Shown here: in pieces, positions 5,139-5,426 of the stretch
Numbering within the stretch: the first letter of the stretch is position 1
Layout: each line of letters starts with the position of its first letter
DNA from: Pseudomonadota bacterium
GTDB taxonomy: Bacteria; Myxococcota; Bradymonadia; UBA4248
Direction of reading: 5' to 3'
DNA length: 5,426 nt
Assembly: GCA_017629415.1 (NCBI GenBank)
Contig: JAGBXG010000087.1
Span: forward strand, 1-5,426
Program-made: the position numbers and the translations under genes
Notes under the pieces: model-generated
The model's database searches: none
The model's input: only the letters and a program-made list of their open reading frames with translations
What the model was told of the DNA's origin: nothing

Positions 5139-5426
5139 ATGACTGAGAGAAAACTGAATCACAGCAGACCGCCATTGCCGTTTATGGGTAGTAAAATGCG
5201 CTGGTGGCGAGAGTTGGAGCGGCTTGCGCGGTCGTTGCCGTATGGGGGATGTGTGTTCGATGCATTTGGCGGCTCAATGTCGGCGGCACGTGTCATCAAA
5301 GATGCACGGCCTGATTTGACTGTGGTCACGAACGACTATGAGCATGTGTACAGGAATCGTCTGGACGCTTCGCCTGAAACTGCTGGCATCCTGACTGAAT
5401 TACAGGGCTTTGTGCCGCCGCAATCC
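5139..5426 (+). CDS. D12-class DNA adenine methyltransferase, copy B (3' end outside window)
   Basis: The first 96 codons of a second methyltransferase run off the right edge without a stop. It carries PLPFMGSK (motif X) at residues 12-19, CVFDAFGGSMSAAR (motif I) at 38-51 and NDYEHVYRNRL from 65. From RPPLPF onward about 57 of 73 residues match copy A. The first nine residues and the part after residue 82 differ clearly. The catalytic DPPY would lie beyond the window, so activity cannot be judged. Start and frame are secure: a strong AAGGAG, homology beginning a few residues in, and conserved codons such as a shared 15-nt stretch (4371-4385 and 5289-5303). Many third-position differences show an old duplication or separate acquisition, not a recent copy. 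Unlike copy A it is not overlapped with an upstream gene and lies behind a probable terminator, so its expression may be timed differently. Confidence 0.85.
   Translation, partial: MTERKLNHSRPPLPFMGSKMRWWRELERLARSLPYGGCVFDAFGGSMSAARVIKDARPDLTVVTNDYEHVYRNRLDASPETAGILTELQGFVPPQS

Noticed and set aside
1..5426. tRNA, rRNA, CRISPR array, insertion sequence, integrase or attachment site
   Set aside because: I looked for cloverleaf, spaced-repeat and transposase signs and saw none; the only long repeats are in-frame within the fibre gene.

Overview
The window reads as the late, lysis end of a tailed-phage (Caudoviricetes) genome or prophage. Every gene is on the + strand, packed nose to tail. The spanin pair, an inner-membrane coiled-coil protein with an outer-membrane lipoprotein gene overlapping its 3' end, implies a Gram-negative host. 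Base composition is close to 50% G+C over most of the window. The sequence does not name the host more closely, and nothing here (no integrase, att site or tRNA) separates a free phage from a prophage.

Layout from left to right. Positions 2-1588 hold the 3' part of a tail fibre gene with repeated modules and a distinct C-terminal tip. A tail-assembly-chaperone-like gene (1600-2010), an unrecognised basic protein (2007-2597) and a three-helix membrane protein that is the best holin candidate (2594-2947) follow. Next come a zinc amidase endolysin (3025-3639), an Rz-like i-spanin (3633-4040), an Rz1-like o-spanin lipoprotein (3916-4227) and a D12-class DNA adenine methyltransferase (4224-5018). 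A probable intrinsic terminator (5010-5056) closes this run. After an 82-nt leader, a second and divergent copy of the methyltransferase begins at 5139 and runs off the right edge.

The genes work together as follows. The fibre recognises the host and the small chaperone-like protein probably supports tail or fibre assembly. The membrane protein would open the inner membrane so the signal-less amidase can reach peptidoglycan, and the two spanins would then bridge and fuse inner and outer membranes. The methyltransferases presumably modify phage or host DNA adenines. Most genes overlap by 4 or 7 nt with a Shine-Dalgarno (SD) inside the preceding gene, which suggests coupled translation. The clear exception is the endolysin. 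It is set back by a 77-nt gap, and its SD lies inside a 20-bp imperfect hairpin (2971-3024) that ends at the nucleotide before the start codon. That possible translational gate, and the tandem methyltransferases under separate control, are the two points most worth following up.
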